Origin: Silvimonas amylolytica
Lineage (GTDB): Bacteria; Pseudomonadota; Gammaproteobacteria; Burkholderiales; Chitinibacteraceae
Length of the DNA stretch: 64,000 nucleotides
Direction of reading: 5' to 3'
Assembly (NCBI RefSeq): GCF_014645555.1
Contig: NZ_BMLY01000005.1
Coordinates: 240,253-304,252 of the forward strand
Shown: positions 56,388 to 64,000 of the stretch, piece by piece
Layout of the letters: each line of letters starts with the position of its first letter
Position numbering within the stretch: position 1 is the stretch's first letter
Program-made: the position numbers and the translations under genes
Notes under the pieces: generated by a model
The model's database searches: none
Seen by the model: the letters and a program-made list of their open reading frames with translations, nothing else
Told to the model about the DNA's origin: nothing

Positions 56388-56900
56388 CTATGGATGGTTA
56401 AACCACCATACCGACAAGAAGATCCCCAGCATCATCAATGCGATCGCCACCTTGGCGATCGCGCCCAGTACCAACCCCAGCCAGGTTGCAACGCCAGCTT
56501 TGCCCGCCTGCACAATGCCGCGCCGGGCGTAGAGTTCACCCGCGACCGCGCCAATGAATGGCCCCAGGATCAAACCGGGGATGCCAAAGAACATGCCGAC
56601 GATTGAGCCGAGCAGAGCGCCGCTGACCGCTTGTTTGCTGGCACCCGCGTGTTTGGCGCCCAGCGCGCTGGCCATCCAGTCCAGCAATGCGGAAAACAGC
56701 ATCAGCAACAACAGAATGCCGAGGGTGATATAGCCCACGCGGGTGAAGCCGTCGATCCATGCGGCAACCAGCATGCCAAAAAACAGGAAGGGTGTACCGG
56801 GCAACAGAGGGAAGACGGTGCCGACAAGACCGGTCAGCATGAGGGCGATGGCGACCACCCACCACCAGATATTGCCGTCGGCCAGCATGGTTTCGGACAT
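56388..56900 (-). CDS. DUF456-domain membrane protein
   Basis: A 170-residue membrane protein of the DUF456 family. Pattern: GLVGTVFPLLPGTPFLFFGMLVAAW, then FSALLDWMASALGAKHAGASKQAVSGALLGSIVG and GIPGLILGPFIGAVAGELYARRG. About four hydrophobic segments with Gly-rich loops; function unknown. Convergent with corA, 8 bases apart, with no hairpin between. Confidence 0.88.
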   Translation of the reverse strand: MSETMLADGNIWWWVVAIALMLTGLVGTVFPLLPGTPFLFFGMLVAAWIDGFTRVGYITLGILLLLMLFSALLDWMASALGAKHAGASKQAVSGALLGSIVGMFFGIPGLILGPFIGAVAGELYARRGIVQAGKAGVATWLGLVLGAIAKVAIALMMLGIFLSVWWFNHP

Positions 56901-56991
56901 GTGTTCAGCCTTTTCACGTTAACCCGCTGACACTAGCACACCGACTGAAATCCTGATGCGGGCGCGGCAACAGCCGGTCAACGCAGGCAAT

Positions 56992-57022
56992 AAAAAAGCA
57001 CCGCCTCGGCGATGCTTTTTTT
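56992..57022 (-). terminator. Terminator after lgt
   Basis: AAAAAAGCACCGCC-TC-GGCGATGCTTTTTT, a stem with one mismatch, flanked by A and T runs; 15 bases past the lgt stop. Confidence 0.82.
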
Positions 57023-57036
57023 GTTGCGTGGGGTGC

Positions 57037-57894
57037 TCAGGTGCGATTGCTGGCGCGTGAAGACCACCAGAACAAATGCAGACCCAACAAAACCATGGGC
57101 AGCGACAACCACTGGCCCATCGACAGGCCGAACTGCAGCAGGCCAAGGAAGTCGTCCGGCTCCCGGGTGAATTCAACGCAGAAGCGGCAAAGGCCGTAGC
57201 CAAACATGAACAGGCCTGAGATCTGACCGACTTTGCGGGGCTTGCCGGAATAAACATACAGCACCACAAACAGCAACAGACCTTCAGTCAGCATCTCGTA
57301 GAGTTGGGACGGATGGCGCGGCAACATGCCGAACTCGGTCAGCCATTGCTGCCATTGCGGGTTACGCAGTGCGGCGGCGGCATCCGCGTTTGCCGCAGAA
57401 GGAAAACCCATCGACCATGGCATGGTGGGTGTAGTGACCCGGCCCCACAACTCGCCATTGATAAAGTTGCCCAGGCGGCCAAACATCAGACCCAGCGGAA
57501 CCAGCGGCGCGATGAAATCCGTGACGGCGAAGAAACGACGATGTGTTTTGTGGGCGAACACCCACATGGCCACCAATACGCCAATAAACCCGCCGTGGAA
57601 GGACATGCCACCTTCCCAGACCTTGAAAATATCGAACGGATGACTGAAATAAAAGTCTGGCTTATAGAACAATACGTAGCCCAGACGTCCGCCCAGAATC
57701 ACCCCAAGCACCCCGTAAAAAAGCAGGTCGTCCAGTTCGTTCAGCTGCCAACCCGCGGGGTTGCCAAGCTTGATGCGGCGGCGGCCCAGTACCAGAAACA
57801 GCAGAAAGCCGACCAGGTACATCAGCCCGTACCAGTGGATCGCGATCGGTCCGACTTTCACGGCGACCGGGTTGAAATGCGGGTGAATTAGCAT
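57037..57894 (-). CDS. lgt: Prolipoprotein diacylglyceryl transferase
   Basis: A 285-residue inner-membrane enzyme that attaches diacylglycerol to the lipobox Cys of prolipoproteins, the first step of lipoprotein maturation. Conserved pieces are [25 protein letters not shown] (HGG), and the signature [14 protein letters not shown], followed by [12 protein letters not shown] and REPDDFLG. It is divergent from ilvD across about 200 bases. It is needed for the lipoproteins predicted here at 31992, 36979, 49281 and 60462. Confidence 0.96.
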   Translation of the reverse strand: MLIHPHFNPVAVKVGPIAIHWYGLMYLVGFLLFLVLGRRRIKLGNPAGWQLNELDDLLFYGVLGVILGGRLGYVLFYKPDFYFSHPFDIFKVWEGGMSFHGGFIGVLVAMWVFAHKTHRRFFAVTDFIAPLVPLGLMFGRLGNFINGELWGRVTTPTMPWSMGFPSAANADAAAALRNPQWQQWLTEFGMLPRHPSQLYEMLTEGLLLFVVLYVYSGKPRKVGQISGLFMFGYGLCRFCVEFTREPDDFLGLLQFGLSMGQWLSLPMVLLGLHLFWWSSRASNRT

Positions 57895-58097
57895 GTGAGG
57901 CGGGCTTTTGGATAAAATCGGGCATTATACAGCAACGCCTTTTAACCCAAACGCGCCAAAAGCCTGTTTCACTGTACGGATTGCGCCACCCACACCCCGG
58001 GTGAGGACGCGGTTCGCGGTATGCTAGAGTCATTCATCAAACGGCGGTTCCAGCTGCAAGAGGCAGCCGGGCCGTTCCGGTTCCAAGGACACGTAAT

Positions 58098-59954
58098 ATG
58101 CCAGCCTATCGTTCCCGCACTTCCACGCACGGCCGCAACATGGCCGGTGCTCGCGCTCTGTGGCGCGCTACCGGTATGAAAGATGACGATTTCGGCAAGC
58201 CGATCATCGCCATCGCCAATTCTTTCACCCAGTTTGTCCCGGGCCACGTGCACTTGCACAACCTGGGCCAGTTGGTGGCGCGCGAAATTGAAAAAGCCGG
58301 CGGTATCGCCAAAGAATTCAACACCATCGCCGTGGATGATGGTATCGCCATGGGCCACGGCGGTATGTTGTACAGCCTGCCCAGCCGCGATCTGATTGCC
58401 GATTCGGTTGAATACATGGTGAACGCCCACTGCGCTGATGCGCTGGTGTGTATCTCCAACTGTGACAAGATCACCCCGGGGATGTTGATGGCCGCCATGC
58501 GCCTCAACATTCCGGTGATCTTTGTCTCTGGCGGCCCTATGGAAGCCGGCAAGGTGAACTGGCGCGGTGAAGAGCGTCATGTCGACTTGATCGACGCCAT
58601 GATCGAAGCCGCCAACCCGAACGTGACGGATGCCGAAGTGGCTTCCATGGAACGCTCGGCTTGCCCGACCTGTGGCTCCTGCTCAGGTATGTTTACTGCC
58701 AATTCGATGAACTGCCTGACCGAAGCGCTGGGTCTGTCGTTGCCGGGCAATGGTTCGCTGGTTGCCACGCACGCTGATCGCAAGCAGTTGTTCCTGCAGG
58801 CTGGCCGCACCGTTGTCGAACTGGCCCGTCGTTACTACGAACAGGACGACGAGTCGGTTCTGCCACGTAATATCGCCACGGTACAAGCCTTTGAAAACGC
58901 CATGAGCCTGGATGTGGCCATGGGGGGCTCGACCAACACGGTGCTGCATTTGCTGGCCGCCGCGTCTGAAGCTGGCGTGGACTTCAAGATGGCCCAGATC
59001 GACGCCATTAGCCGCAAAGTGCCTTGCCTGGCCAAGGTTGCACCGGCAACCCAGAAATACCACATGGAAGACGTGCACCGTGCAGGTGGGGTGATGGGCA
59101 TTCTGGCTGAGCTGGATCGCGCCGGCCTGATCAACCGTGAAGTCAGCACCGTGCACGCCCCGACCATGGCCGACGCACTGGCCAAGTGGGACATCATGCA
59201 GGTCGAGAATGAAAGCGTGGCGCATCACTTCTACCGCGCTGCGCCCGGCGGCATCCCGACCACCATCGCGTTCTCGCAATCCATGCGTTACCCGACGCTG
59301 GATAACGACCGTGCCGACGGTTGTATCCGCAGCAAGGAGCACGCCTACAGTCAGGACGGCGGCCTGGCCGTGCTGTACGGCAACATCGCCGAGCGGGGTT
59401 GTATTGTGAAAACGGCGGGTGTGGATGACTCCATCCTCAAGTTCTCTGGCCGTGCGCGCGTGTTCCAGAGTCAGGATCTGGCGGTTGAAGCCATCCTGGC
59501 TGATCAGGTTGTCGCGGGTGATGTGGTGGTGATCGTTTATGAGGGCCCCAAGGGCGGTCCTGGCATGCAGGAAATGCTGTACCCGACCTCTTATCTCAAG
59601 TCCAAGGGTCTGGGCAAAGCCTGCGCACTGCTGACCGATGGCCGCTTCTCTGGCGGTACTTCGGGCTTGTCGATCGGCCATGCTTCGCCGGAAGCTGCGG
59701 AAGGCGGCGCGATTGGTCTCGTGCAAGAGGGTGATGCCATTGATATCGACATCCCGAACCGCACGATCAATCTGCGCGTCACTGATGAAGAACTGGCCCA
59801 CCGCCGCGCCAAAATGGAAGCCAGGGGCAAGGATGCCTGGAAGCCCATCGGTCGCGAACGTTTTGTCAGCGCCGCACTGCGTGCCTATGCCGCCATGACG
59901 ACCAGTGCTGATACCGGTGCAGTGCGCGATGTGTCCCAGGTTGAGCGCAACTAA
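58098..59954 (+). CDS. ilvD: Dihydroxy-acid dehydratase
   Basis: A 618-residue Fe-S dehydratase of branched-chain amino acid synthesis, which also supplies ketoisovalerate for panB. Cluster ligands are in [13 protein letters not shown] and [19 protein letters not shown]; other marks are [30 protein letters not shown] and the last part [25 protein letters not shown] precedes the ATG by about 9 bases. A terminator follows the stop. Confidence 0.96.
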   Translation: MPAYRSRTSTHGRNMAGARALWRATGMKDDDFGKPIIAIANSFTQFVPGHVHLHNLGQLVAREIEKAGGIAKEFNTIAVDDGIAMGHGGMLYSLPSRDLIADSVEYMVNAHCADALVCISNCDKITPGMLMAAMRLNIPVIFVSGGPMEAGKVNWRGEERHVDLIDAMIEAANPNVTDAEVASMERSACPTCGSCSGMFTANSMNCLTEALGLSLPGNGSLVATHADRKQLFLQAGRTVVELARRYYEQDDESVLPRNIATVQAFENAMSLDVAMGGSTNTVLHLLAAASEAGVDFKMAQIDAISRKVPCLAKVAPATQKYHMEDVHRAGGVMGILAELDRAGLINREVSTVHAPTMADALAKWDIMQVENESVAHHFYRAAPGGIPTTIAFSQSMRYPTLDNDRADGCIRSKEHAYSQDGGLAVLYGNIAERGCIVKTAGVDDSILKFSGRARVFQSQDLAVEAILADQVVAGDVVVIVYEGPKGGPGMQEMLYPTSYLKSKGLGKACALLTDGRFSGGTSGLSIGHASPEAAEGGAIGLVQEGDAIDIDIPNRTINLRVTDEELAHRRAKMEARGKDAWKPIGRERFVSAALRAYAAMTTSADTGAVRDVSQVERN

Positions 59955-59987
59955 TTAGCCTTGGCGTCTGGCCTGGTGTAAAACAGG

Positions 59988-60017
59988 ACGGGATGGGAAA
60001 CCATCCCGTTTTTATTT
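59988..60017 (+). terminator. Terminator after ilvD
   Basis: ACGGGATGG-GAAA-CCATCCCGT followed by TTTTATTTT; 33 bases past the ilvD stop. Confidence 0.88.
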
Positions 60018-60044
60018 TCTGTTTCCTGGTTCAGGGAGTTTTCA

Positions 60045-60386
60045 TTGCCCGCATCGCGAATTACCGCTGAGAAAAAGGTGGCCGCCCCTTCCATCTATGC
60101 GGCCATGCTTGCCGTCGTGGCGCAAATCCCTCACGGGCGTGTGGCTAGCTATGGCCAAATCGCCAGGCTGGCGGGTTTCCCACGCAATGCCAGAATGGTG
60201 GGGCGCGCGCTGACCCAGTCCGGCGCAGATGTGCCCTGGCATCGTGTCGTGAATCATCAAGGCGCAATTAGTCGGCGCGGGCTAGATGGTCATGATGACC
60301 TGCAGCGAGTATTGCTAGAGGCTGAGGGTATCGAGTTTGGCCTCAATGGCGCTATCAATCTTGAAAAATGGGGCTGGAACCCCTGA
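60045..60386 (+). CDS. Alkyltransferase-like protein (ATL)
   Basis: A 113-residue relative of O6-alkylguanine-DNA alkyltransferase. The motif is VPWHRVVNHQGAIS, where Trp replaces the acceptor Cys of the usual PCHRV, so it cannot transfer alkyl groups; ATL proteins instead bind alkylguanine and bring in nucleotide-excision repair. Family marks include IPHGRVASYGQIARLAG (Tyr that rotates the base) and RNARMVGRAL (Arg finger). The start is the TTG at 60045: AGGGAG lies 7 bases upstream, and no ATG is as well placed. It precedes a convergent terminator. Confidence 0.9.
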   Translation: MPASRITAEKKVAAPSIYAAMLAVVAQIPHGRVASYGQIARLAGFPRNARMVGRALTQSGADVPWHRVVNHQGAISRRGLDGHDDLQRVLLEAEGIEFGLNGAINLEKWGWNP

Positions 60387-60407
60387 TTTGTACCAGATGA
60401 CAGAAAA

Positions 60408-60437
60408 GAAAAAGGCGATCTTGCGATCGCCTTTTTT
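60408..60437. terminator. Bidirectional terminator, ATL/Ig-like
   Basis: AAAAAGGCGATC-TTGC-GATCGCCTTTTTT, a stem flanked by A and T runs, serves the ATL gene and, on the other strand, the Ig-like gene. Confidence 0.88.
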
Positions 60438-60461
60438 GTTTTATGCACTATCTGATACTGC

Positions 60462-62495
60462 TTAGATGCCGCTGTAGTACGAGTTGTACGGAGATGCCGG
60501 CAGCGTACAAGTCGGCGAGATATCGGCGTTAAGCACTGGCAGCCGGAAGGTGGTTTGTGCGGTAGCTTGTGTGCCTTGTACAGTCGTCGTTGCCCGGATA
60601 CGACTCACAATCCATTGTGCACTCGACTTCAGGAACGTGTAATTGAACGACGCACGACCACTGGAATCCGTTGTTACGGTCGAAGGCAGTGTGCCCGCGG
60701 CCGAGTTCGGTGGGATGGTGCTGTTACGGGAAGGCGAGGTCACAGCGGTCGGCGGTGTACCTGCCGTCGGCGCGAAGGTGATGTTGTTCAGCAAATTCAC
60801 CGAGTAAACTTCACCAGAATCCGCAATCAGGTTCTCGTTCGCATCTTCGTTCGCCAACGTATAGTCATGCTCACCCGTTGGCGGAGTAATAAAGTTCGGG
60901 CAGAAATCATTAGATACCGAGAAGGCAACAGGCCATGCGGACAGGCTTACCGTAGCGTTCGCCATCGGATTACCGTTGGAGTCTGCGACGATCACCGACA
61001 TCGGAAGGATATATGCCGTATGGTCGCTTGACTCGCTCATTGCAGAAGCTTGGCCAATCGCTACCGAACCTGCCGTGCCACCGATCACAATGCTGGTAGT
61101 TGCTGGCGTAATGGGGCCACCACCGTTAATCAATGGTGTTGCGGTAATGGTGATTGGAGCGCCTTGCGATGTAGGCAGGCTACCTGCAGTGAAGGTTGCC
61201 GTTGCAACGCCCAGGCTGGAGCCGGAGGAGCCAGTGACAACATAAGACGGCGAAACCGTTTCGCCACCACCAGGGCCGCCCGTGAACGACAACGCAACTG
61301 GTACGTTGGCCACACCGGTGTTACCGGAGTCCGTAACGCGGATAGTCAATACGGAAGAACTGGTTTGCGAACCCGAGCTTGGAGCCAGTACAGACGGTGC
61401 AGCCTGCAGTGTCACCGCAGTTGCCTGGGTGGCAGGTGCAGACACAGCAACGCTCACACTGCTGCTGACGTTCGGATTGTTGGAGTCGAACGCAGTGATG
61501 TTTGCTACGCCGCTGGTGGTTGACTTGAAGGTCACCGAGACGGAGCCACCGGCGGTAACAGCGGCAGAAGTAGTCGGCGTGGGGGTGCCACTACCGAAGC
61601 CACCGATGGAAGCGACGAACTGCACCGTGGTCGCGGTGGCCGACGAAACAGTAACGGTCAGCGGTGTGTTGGTCTGTAGGGTGGATTGCGCGGCAGGTGC
61701 GGTAATCGCAAAGGTATTGACACCAGATACGTTCAACGTATTGCTGGCAGTTGCACCCAGTGTGCTGGTATTCAGTGTTACAGAACCCGACGCGATACCG
61801 TTGACGGTTACAGATGCAATCCCTGAGGAATTCGTCGTTGCCGTTGCAGAAGAGAGCGAAGCAGAGCCGCCTGCGCCAACAACCGCAAAATTGACAGTAG
61901 CACCACTGACCAATTGGCCCTTGCCATCAGTTACGGTGGCGTTGACGGTTTCAGGGGTACCAATCGGCAAAGAAGTGCCGGTCGGGATAGTGGTCAGCAC
62001 TTTGGTCCCGGTGACCAGAATGGCCGTAGAGTTCTTGACCGTGCCATTGGTCAGCGAAATGACTTCCGTCCGGTTTGCGCGATTTTGGCCAGGTGTATAA
62101 GTCACTTTGGCGACACCCGTACCATCGGTGACCACGCTGCTGGCACTCAAAATACCGGATGCGGAGCTGACGGAGATCGGGGTGTTGGCCAGCACAGCGT
62201 TATTGCTGTCAAGCGCGGTGATGGTCAGTGTGGCGACATCCGTACTGCCAGAGAGCAGGCTGGTTTTATCTGCCAGCACGACCAGGCTGGCCGCTTGCAC
62301 TGCAACAGGTGTTGGCGTTGGCGTCGGATTGGTTGTCGGTGTTGTGGTGCTACCACCTGAGCCGCTGCCAAAAAGCGAGCTGCCATCGGCGCCGCCATTA
62401 CATGCGCTAAGTACAATTGTAGCGCTGGCCAACAGCGGCAAGGTAAGCAGCTTGACTGCTTGCCATGCCCGCTGACCGGGTTTAGCTTGATTCAC
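60462..62495 (-). CDS. Ig-like (Big-1 type) repeat lipoprotein
   Basis: A 677-residue lipoprotein with signal peptide and lipobox LSACNGG, then a Gly/Ser/Thr/Pro-rich linker and several Ig-like beta repeats. Each repeat carries the pattern LTITALDSNNAVLANTPISV followed by TDGTGVAKVTYTPG or similar, as in Big-1 domains of invasin/intimin-type proteins. The mature chain is very Ser/Thr/Ala-rich with almost no Lys in its centre. This suggests a surface stalk or adhesin; the binding partner is unknown. The C-terminus ends in a Cys-containing segment (ISPTCTLPASPYNSYYSGI). It lies between the ATL gene and the tRNA cluster. Confidence 0.82.
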   Translation of the reverse strand: MNQAKPGQRAWQAVKLLTLPLLASATIVLSACNGGADGSSLFGSGSGGSTTTPTTNPTPTPTPVAVQAASLVVLADKTSLLSGSTDVATLTITALDSNNAVLANTPISVSSASGILSASSVVTDGTGVAKVTYTPGQNRANRTEVISLTNGTVKNSTAILVTGTKVLTTIPTGTSLPIGTPETVNATVTDGKGQLVSGATVNFAVVGAGGSASLSSATATTNSSGIASVTVNGIASGSVTLNTSTLGATASNTLNVSGVNTFAITAPAAQSTLQTNTPLTVTVSSATATTVQFVASIGGFGSGTPTPTTSAAVTAGGSVSVTFKSTTSGVANITAFDSNNPNVSSSVSVAVSAPATQATAVTLQAAPSVLAPSSGSQTSSSVLTIRVTDSGNTGVANVPVALSFTGGPGGGETVSPSYVVTGSSGSSLGVATATFTAGSLPTSQGAPITITATPLINGGGPITPATTSIVIGGTAGSVAIGQASAMSESSDHTAYILPMSVIVADSNGNPMANATVSLSAWPVAFSVSNDFCPNFITPPTGEHDYTLANEDANENLIADSGEVYSVNLLNNITFAPTAGTPPTAVTSPSRNSTIPPNSAAGTLPSTVTTDSSGRASFNYTFLKSSAQWIVSRIRATTTVQGTQATAQTTFRLPVLNADISPTCTLPASPYNSYYSGI

Positions 62496-62862
62496 TTGAA
62501 TTCCCCTTCTTTAGAAAACAATCGCTTAGCAACGAATTACACAGAACCGTATTATTTATCTGGTATATGACAGATAAAAGCTGGCAATCTAGGTAAGGGG
62601 CATTAGACGATACTGATAATACTGTTTGCAATAAAAACGGCCATTGGTGTGGCGTCTTGTATACGCATGTCGCTAATGTGTATCAGGTGTGCAGCATGGG
62701 AGGCTGGTGCTTGAAGGCTTTGGAAAAATCGAAGAAAAAAGGAATTGGTTTTGCAGATGACGGCGAGCGGTCAAAACCGGGATATAGACGGTATATTTCT
62801 GAGAATGCGGGCGGCGAATAATTAATTGCCGAATACAAAGAGCCAATTGGCATTGGCCGAAA
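62496..62862. other. Gap with no gene seen
   Basis: About 370 bases upstream of the Ig-like gene. It is AT-rich near 62530-62660 and probably contains that gene's promoter, but no confident -10/-35 pair is called. A short open frame inside (62683-62901, minus) has no ribosome binding site and is not accepted. Confidence 0.35.
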
Positions 62863-62896
62863 ACAAAAAAGCCGACACAAAGTGTCGGCTTTTTTG
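62863..62896 (-). terminator. Terminator after tRNA-Phe
   Basis: On the minus strand AAAAAAGCCGACA-CTTTG-TGTCGGCTTTTTTG is a long stem with a T run, 15 bases downstream of the tRNA-Phe CCA end. Confidence 0.88.
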
Positions 62897-62911
62897 TTCA
62901 CTACTGAATTC

Positions 62912-62987
62912 TGGTGGCCAGTCGCGGAATCGAACCACGGACACGCGGATTTTCAATCCGCTGCTCTACCAACTGAGCTAACTGGCC
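62912..62987 (-). tRNA. tRNA-Phe (anticodon GAA)
   Basis: A 76-base cloverleaf with the 3' CCA encoded. Acceptor GGCCAGT pairs with ACTGGCC; the anticodon loop TTGAAAA gives GAA, and the T loop is TTCGATT. It has its own promoter and terminator. Confidence 0.97.
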
Positions 62988-63001
62988 TTCGAGAGGACCG
63001 A

Positions 63002-63030
63002 ATTAAACACTATGGCGATTTTGGTGTCAA
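63002..63030 (-). promoter_or_regulatory. tRNA-Phe promoter
   Basis: On the minus strand TTGACA and TTTAAT are separated by exactly 17 bases, with the tRNA starting about 14 bases after the -10. A near-consensus sigma-70 promoter. Its downstream edge includes the 12-mer ATTCGGTCCTCT also found at the tRNA-Tyr promoter. Confidence 0.9.
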
Positions 63031-63450
63031 CACTTCTGCAAGAAAATGTTCATAAGTCCCGAAAAGGTAAAGGAATTTGACGTGAAGGAAAATTGGTCGT
63101 GGCGTTGCGCTGTTTGCTACGCAGGTTGGCGCTCCTCGCGCGTGCGCGCACGAGATATAAAGGCGGGCTGTAGGATGTCATAAGCGAGGCGTTTGCTAAA
63201 CAAGGTGGAGCGGGTTGATGTCTGGGAAGGAATGGTAAGTGATGGTTGAGTCAGAAAACGGGTTCCCTGTAGCTCCAGGGTTCTGGATCGGCCTTTTCGA
63301 GTGTTGGTGGGCGTGTTTTTGGGCTGGTACGCGGGCTGGTGTGGGCACGCGCCAGGCGGTTGGGCTGAGACTGGGTGTTCTGCCTTCTGAAAAAATTCGC
63401 CTTTTTTCAAAGACATGACGTTTTTGTTGAGGTTTTCTGGCTAAAAGTGT
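63031..63450. other. Gap between divergent tRNA promoters
   Basis: About 420 bases with no gene supported. An open frame on the minus strand at 63117-63416 (99 residues) lacks a ribosome binding site and reads as low-complexity, so it was not accepted. Confidence 0.35.
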
Positions 63451-63479
63451 TTGACATGATTCGGTCCTCTGGCCATAAT
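63451..63479 (+). promoter_or_regulatory. Promoter of the tRNA-Tyr/Gly/Thr/tuf operon
   Basis: TTGACA (63451) and CATAAT (63474) with a 17-base spacer, followed by a GC-rich discriminator (GCGCTCC) of the kind seen in stringently controlled tRNA operons. The tRNA-Tyr gene begins 15 bases after the -10. Confidence 0.9.
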
Positions 63480-63493
63480 GCGCTCCTCATTCA

Positions 63494-63578
63494 GGAGGGA
63501 TTCCCGAGCGGTCAAAGGGATCAGACTGTAAATCTGACGGCTCTGCCTTCGAAGGTTCGAATCCTTCTCCCTCCACCA
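63494..63578 (+). tRNA. tRNA-Tyr (anticodon GTA)
   Basis: An 85-base class II tRNA with a long variable arm and encoded CCA. Acceptor GGAGGGA pairs with TCCCTCC; the anticodon loop CTGTAAA gives GTA. Confidence 0.97.
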
Positions 63579-63672
63579 GATTACGCGGCGTGAAGTGTAT
63601 CCGCTCCCTGGGATGAGACTATATAGATATATGTCGTTTGGTATGTATTTAGATAGTCTGGTTCCGGATCAA

Positions 63673-63746
63673 GCGGGTGTAGCTCAATGGTAGAGCAGAA
63701 GCCTTCCAAGCTTATGACGAGGGTTCGATTCCCTTCACCCGCTCCA
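63673..63746 (+). tRNA. tRNA-Gly (anticodon TCC)
   Basis: A 74-base cloverleaf with encoded CCA. Acceptor GCGGGTG pairs with CACCCGC; the anticodon loop CTTCCAA gives TCC. Confidence 0.96.
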
Positions 63747-63754
63747 AAGAATGC

Positions 63755-63829
<75 letters not shown>

Positions 63830-63874
63830 CCATTTATTCGCTGGTATATTTCAGGTTCTCGAGAAGGAAATATC

Positions 63875-64000
63875 ATGGCTAAGGAAAAGTTCACGCGTAC
63901 GAAGCCGCACGTTAACGTCGGTACTATCGGCCACGTTGATCACGGCAAGACCACGCTGACCGCAGCGATCACCACCATTCTGTCCAAGAAGTTCGGTGGC
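63875..64000 (+). CDS. tuf: Elongation factor Tu, N-terminal fragment
   Basis: The first 42 codons of EF-Tu, cut by the right edge. [20 protein letters not shown] and the P-loop [11 protein letters not shown] are diagnostic. AAGGAA lies about 7 bases before the ATG. EF-Tu brings aminoacyl-tRNA to the ribosome. It follows three tRNA genes in one transcription unit; in Betaproteobacteria a tRNA-Trp, secE and nusG usually come next, outside the window. Confidence 0.97.
   Translation, partial: MAKEKFTRTKPHVNVGTIGHVDHGKTTLTAAITTILSKKFGG

Noticed and set aside
62683..62901. Open frame on the minus strand near tRNA-Phe
   Set aside because: It runs through the tRNA-Phe terminator and has no ribosome binding site.
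63117..63416. A 99-residue open frame in the tRNA gap
   Set aside because: No ribosome binding site, no recognisable domain and unnatural residue composition; it is more likely an open frame by chance between two promoters.

Overview
The window reads as one contiguous stretch of a betaproteobacterial chromosome. The best match in style is the order Neisseriales, perhaps Chitinibacteraceae or Chromobacteriaceae. This is inferred from the betaproteobacterial type of most proteins, the pilU, fimV and pilZ type IV pilus genes, PEP-CTERM proteins, and the tRNA-Tyr/tRNA-Gly/tRNA-Thr/tuf cluster at the right end. No phage, insertion sequence, integrase, CRISPR array or rRNA gene was found. Coding density is high and most genes or small operons end in hairpin-plus-T terminators.

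Layout. 0-2.6 kb: end of pilU and a FimV-like polar landmark protein. 2.6-12.6 kb: LysR regulator and azoreductase, class II aldolase, pgk, an MFS transporter, a GNAT enzyme, a PBP5/6-type carboxypeptidase and a PhzF-like protein. 12.8-17.2 kb: pcnB-folK-panB-(HD hydrolase)-panC, behind a structured leader. 17.3-21.3 kb: LysE exporter, argA, the lipid A deacylase pagL and nagA. 21.4-26.1 kb: a replication and cyclic-di-GMP/pilus operon (PilZ-domain protein, tmk, holB, pilZ, tatD, beta-lactamase-fold hydrolase, DUF2237).

26.3-31.5 kb: extradiol dioxygenase, two tandem PEP-CTERM paralogues and the methionine importer metNIQ. 32-38.9 kb: DUF4397 lipoprotein, DUF2252 protein, secreted nuclease, an LpxO-like lipid A hydroxylase and a GH13 amylase lipoprotein with a CBM20 domain. 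39-46.8 kb: nth, murI, gltB and gltD. 46.9-50.1 kb: VOC protein, split chromate transporter and two unrecognised exported proteins. 50.3-60.4 kb: FTR1 iron permease with a possible Fur site, MarC, rpiA, phoU, ppx, corA, DUF456, lgt, ilvD and an alkyltransferase-like protein. 60.4-64 kb: a 677-residue Ig-like lipoprotein, four tRNA genes and the start of tuf.

Shared themes. Envelope remodelling: PagL (3-O-deacylation) and LpxO (2-hydroxylation) would both act on lipid A, and Lgt, DacC and MurI serve the envelope. Type IV pili and cyclic-di-GMP: PilU, FimV, the true PilZ, and a second PilZ-domain protein that keeps the ligand motifs. Extracellular polymer use: amylase, nuclease, NagA. Phosphate and polyphosphate: phoU next to ppx.

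I did not find a clearly new multi-gene system. The best leads are a GH13 amylase with Trp in place of the conserved active-site His, a pcnB leader with competing stems, a pair of PEP-CTERM paralogues with a Cys-Cys motif, a short dispersed inverted repeat, a 12-mer shared by two tRNA promoters, and an orphan exported-protein pair at 48.6-50.1 kb.
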